A program made the translations under genes and the position numbers. DNA of 5,848 bases from CAZAJS01 sp964485635 (lineage in GTDB: Bacteria > Pseudomonadota > Gammaproteobacteria > Francisellales > Francisellaceae). The DNA lies in the NCBI GenBank assembly GCA_964485635.1, contig CAZAJS010000076.1, positions 1 through 5,848 of the forward strand. Direction: 5' to 3'. Positions 5,547 through 5,848 of this stretch are shown here, one piece after another; position 1 is the stretch's first letter, and each line of letters starts with the position of its first letter. The notes beneath the pieces are model-generated. The model was not told the origin of the DNA, did no database searches, and was given only the letters and a program-made list of their open reading frames with translations.

Positions 5547-5848
5547 ATAGTATCATCCTTACTTTTCTTTTCATAATTTTGCTCAACATACGCAACAACA
5601 ATTTCTTTAAAAGATTCTGCTAAATTTGCACCTCTTAAGGTATGTTGTTTTTTGCCATCAACAAAAACGGGTGCAACAGGTGCCTCACCTGTTCCGGGTA
5701 AACTAATGCCAATATTTGCATGTTTACTTTCACCTGGTCCATTTACCACACAACCCATGACCGCTACTTTTAGATTTTCAACACCTTTATATTCATGTTT
5801 CCACTGTTGCATTTGAGCATCAAGATCATGTTGAATATCATCTGCTAA
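5543..5848 (-). CDS. ispG: 4-hydroxy-3-methylbut-2-en-1-yl diphosphate synthase IspG/GcpE (3' part, 101 residues visible)
   Basis: C-terminal end of the penultimate MEP-pathway enzyme, a [4Fe-4S] protein that reductively converts methylerythritol cyclodiphosphate to HMBPP. The 5' part lies beyond the right edge, so the reading frame is open from the last base of the window; an internal ATG at 5812 is not the start. The visible part holds the cluster motif VMGCVVNGPGE, whose Cys and Glu correspond to E. coli Cys305 and Glu312. It is followed by HANIGISLPGTGEAPVAPVF and a VDGKKQHTLRG stretch. This longer C-terminal variant resembles beta- and some gammaproteobacterial (Neisseria-type) IspG more than the E. 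coli form; that comparison is from memory. The paired CPSC-like cluster cysteines must lie outside the window. The TGA stop overlaps the TTG start of pgeF. Confidence 0.95.
   Translation of the reverse strand, partial: LADDIQHDLDAQMQQWKHEYKGVENLKVAVMGCVVNGPGESKHANIGISLPGTGEAPVAPVFVDGKKQHTLRGANLAESFKEIVVAYVEQNYEKKSKDDTI
5556..5561 (-). promoter_or_regulatory. Ribosome binding site supporting the pgeF TTG start
   Basis: TAAGGA on the minus strand inside the end of ispG, nine bases before the TTG at 5546. No in-frame ATG is available near the family N-terminus. Confidence 0.65.

Noticed and set aside
1..5848. tRNA, rRNA, CRISPR, insertion sequence or phage signatures
   Set aside because: None seen: no spaced direct repeats, no transposase motifs, no terminal inverted repeats with target duplications, and almost all sequence is accounted for by housekeeping genes.

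Overview
The window is an AT-rich (roughly 35-40% GC by eye), densely packed chromosomal segment in which every gene lies on the minus strand. Read in the direction of transcription (right to left), the order is: ispG (3' part only), pgeF/yfiH, a long Xaa-Pro aminopeptidase gene, a 154-base intergenic region, eno, ftsB, ispD, and the 5' part of an MFS (Bcr/CflA-like) transporter gene. The eno-ftsB-ispD order and the FtsB sequence (WLQYSLWFG-like and ETFY-like motifs) point to a gammaproteobacterium with a low-GC genome. I cannot name the genus from sequence alone.

There appear to be two transcription units. The upstream one (ispG-pgeF-aminopeptidase) enters from the right: pgeF overlaps ispG by 4 bases (TTGA) and the aminopeptidase follows after 20 bases. 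The second starts in the intergenic region 2889-3042. There an extended -10 element (TGG-TATACT) at 2946-2954 lies about 60 bases upstream of eno, with an 8-bp inverted repeat just upstream of the -35 position. From eno onward the genes are 9, 2 and -1 bases apart, so eno, ftsB, ispD and the transporter are probably co-transcribed and partly translationally coupled.

The functions are mostly housekeeping: two MEP-pathway isoprenoid enzymes (IspG and IspD) at opposite ends, glycolysis (enolase), division (FtsB), peptidoglycan precursor quality control (PgeF), peptide turnover (aminopeptidase P) and probable efflux (MFS). ispF, often found after ispD in gammaproteobacteria, is not in its usual place; the transporter gene occupies that position.

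I see no RNA gene, CRISPR array, insertion sequence or phage element, and no clear new multi-gene system. The one distinctly unusual element is a tail of about 106 residues on enolase. It is low-complexity and charge-segregated (acidic, then basic and Asn/Lys/Gln-rich), follows a complete catalytic enolase, and is encoded partly across an A8 tract.
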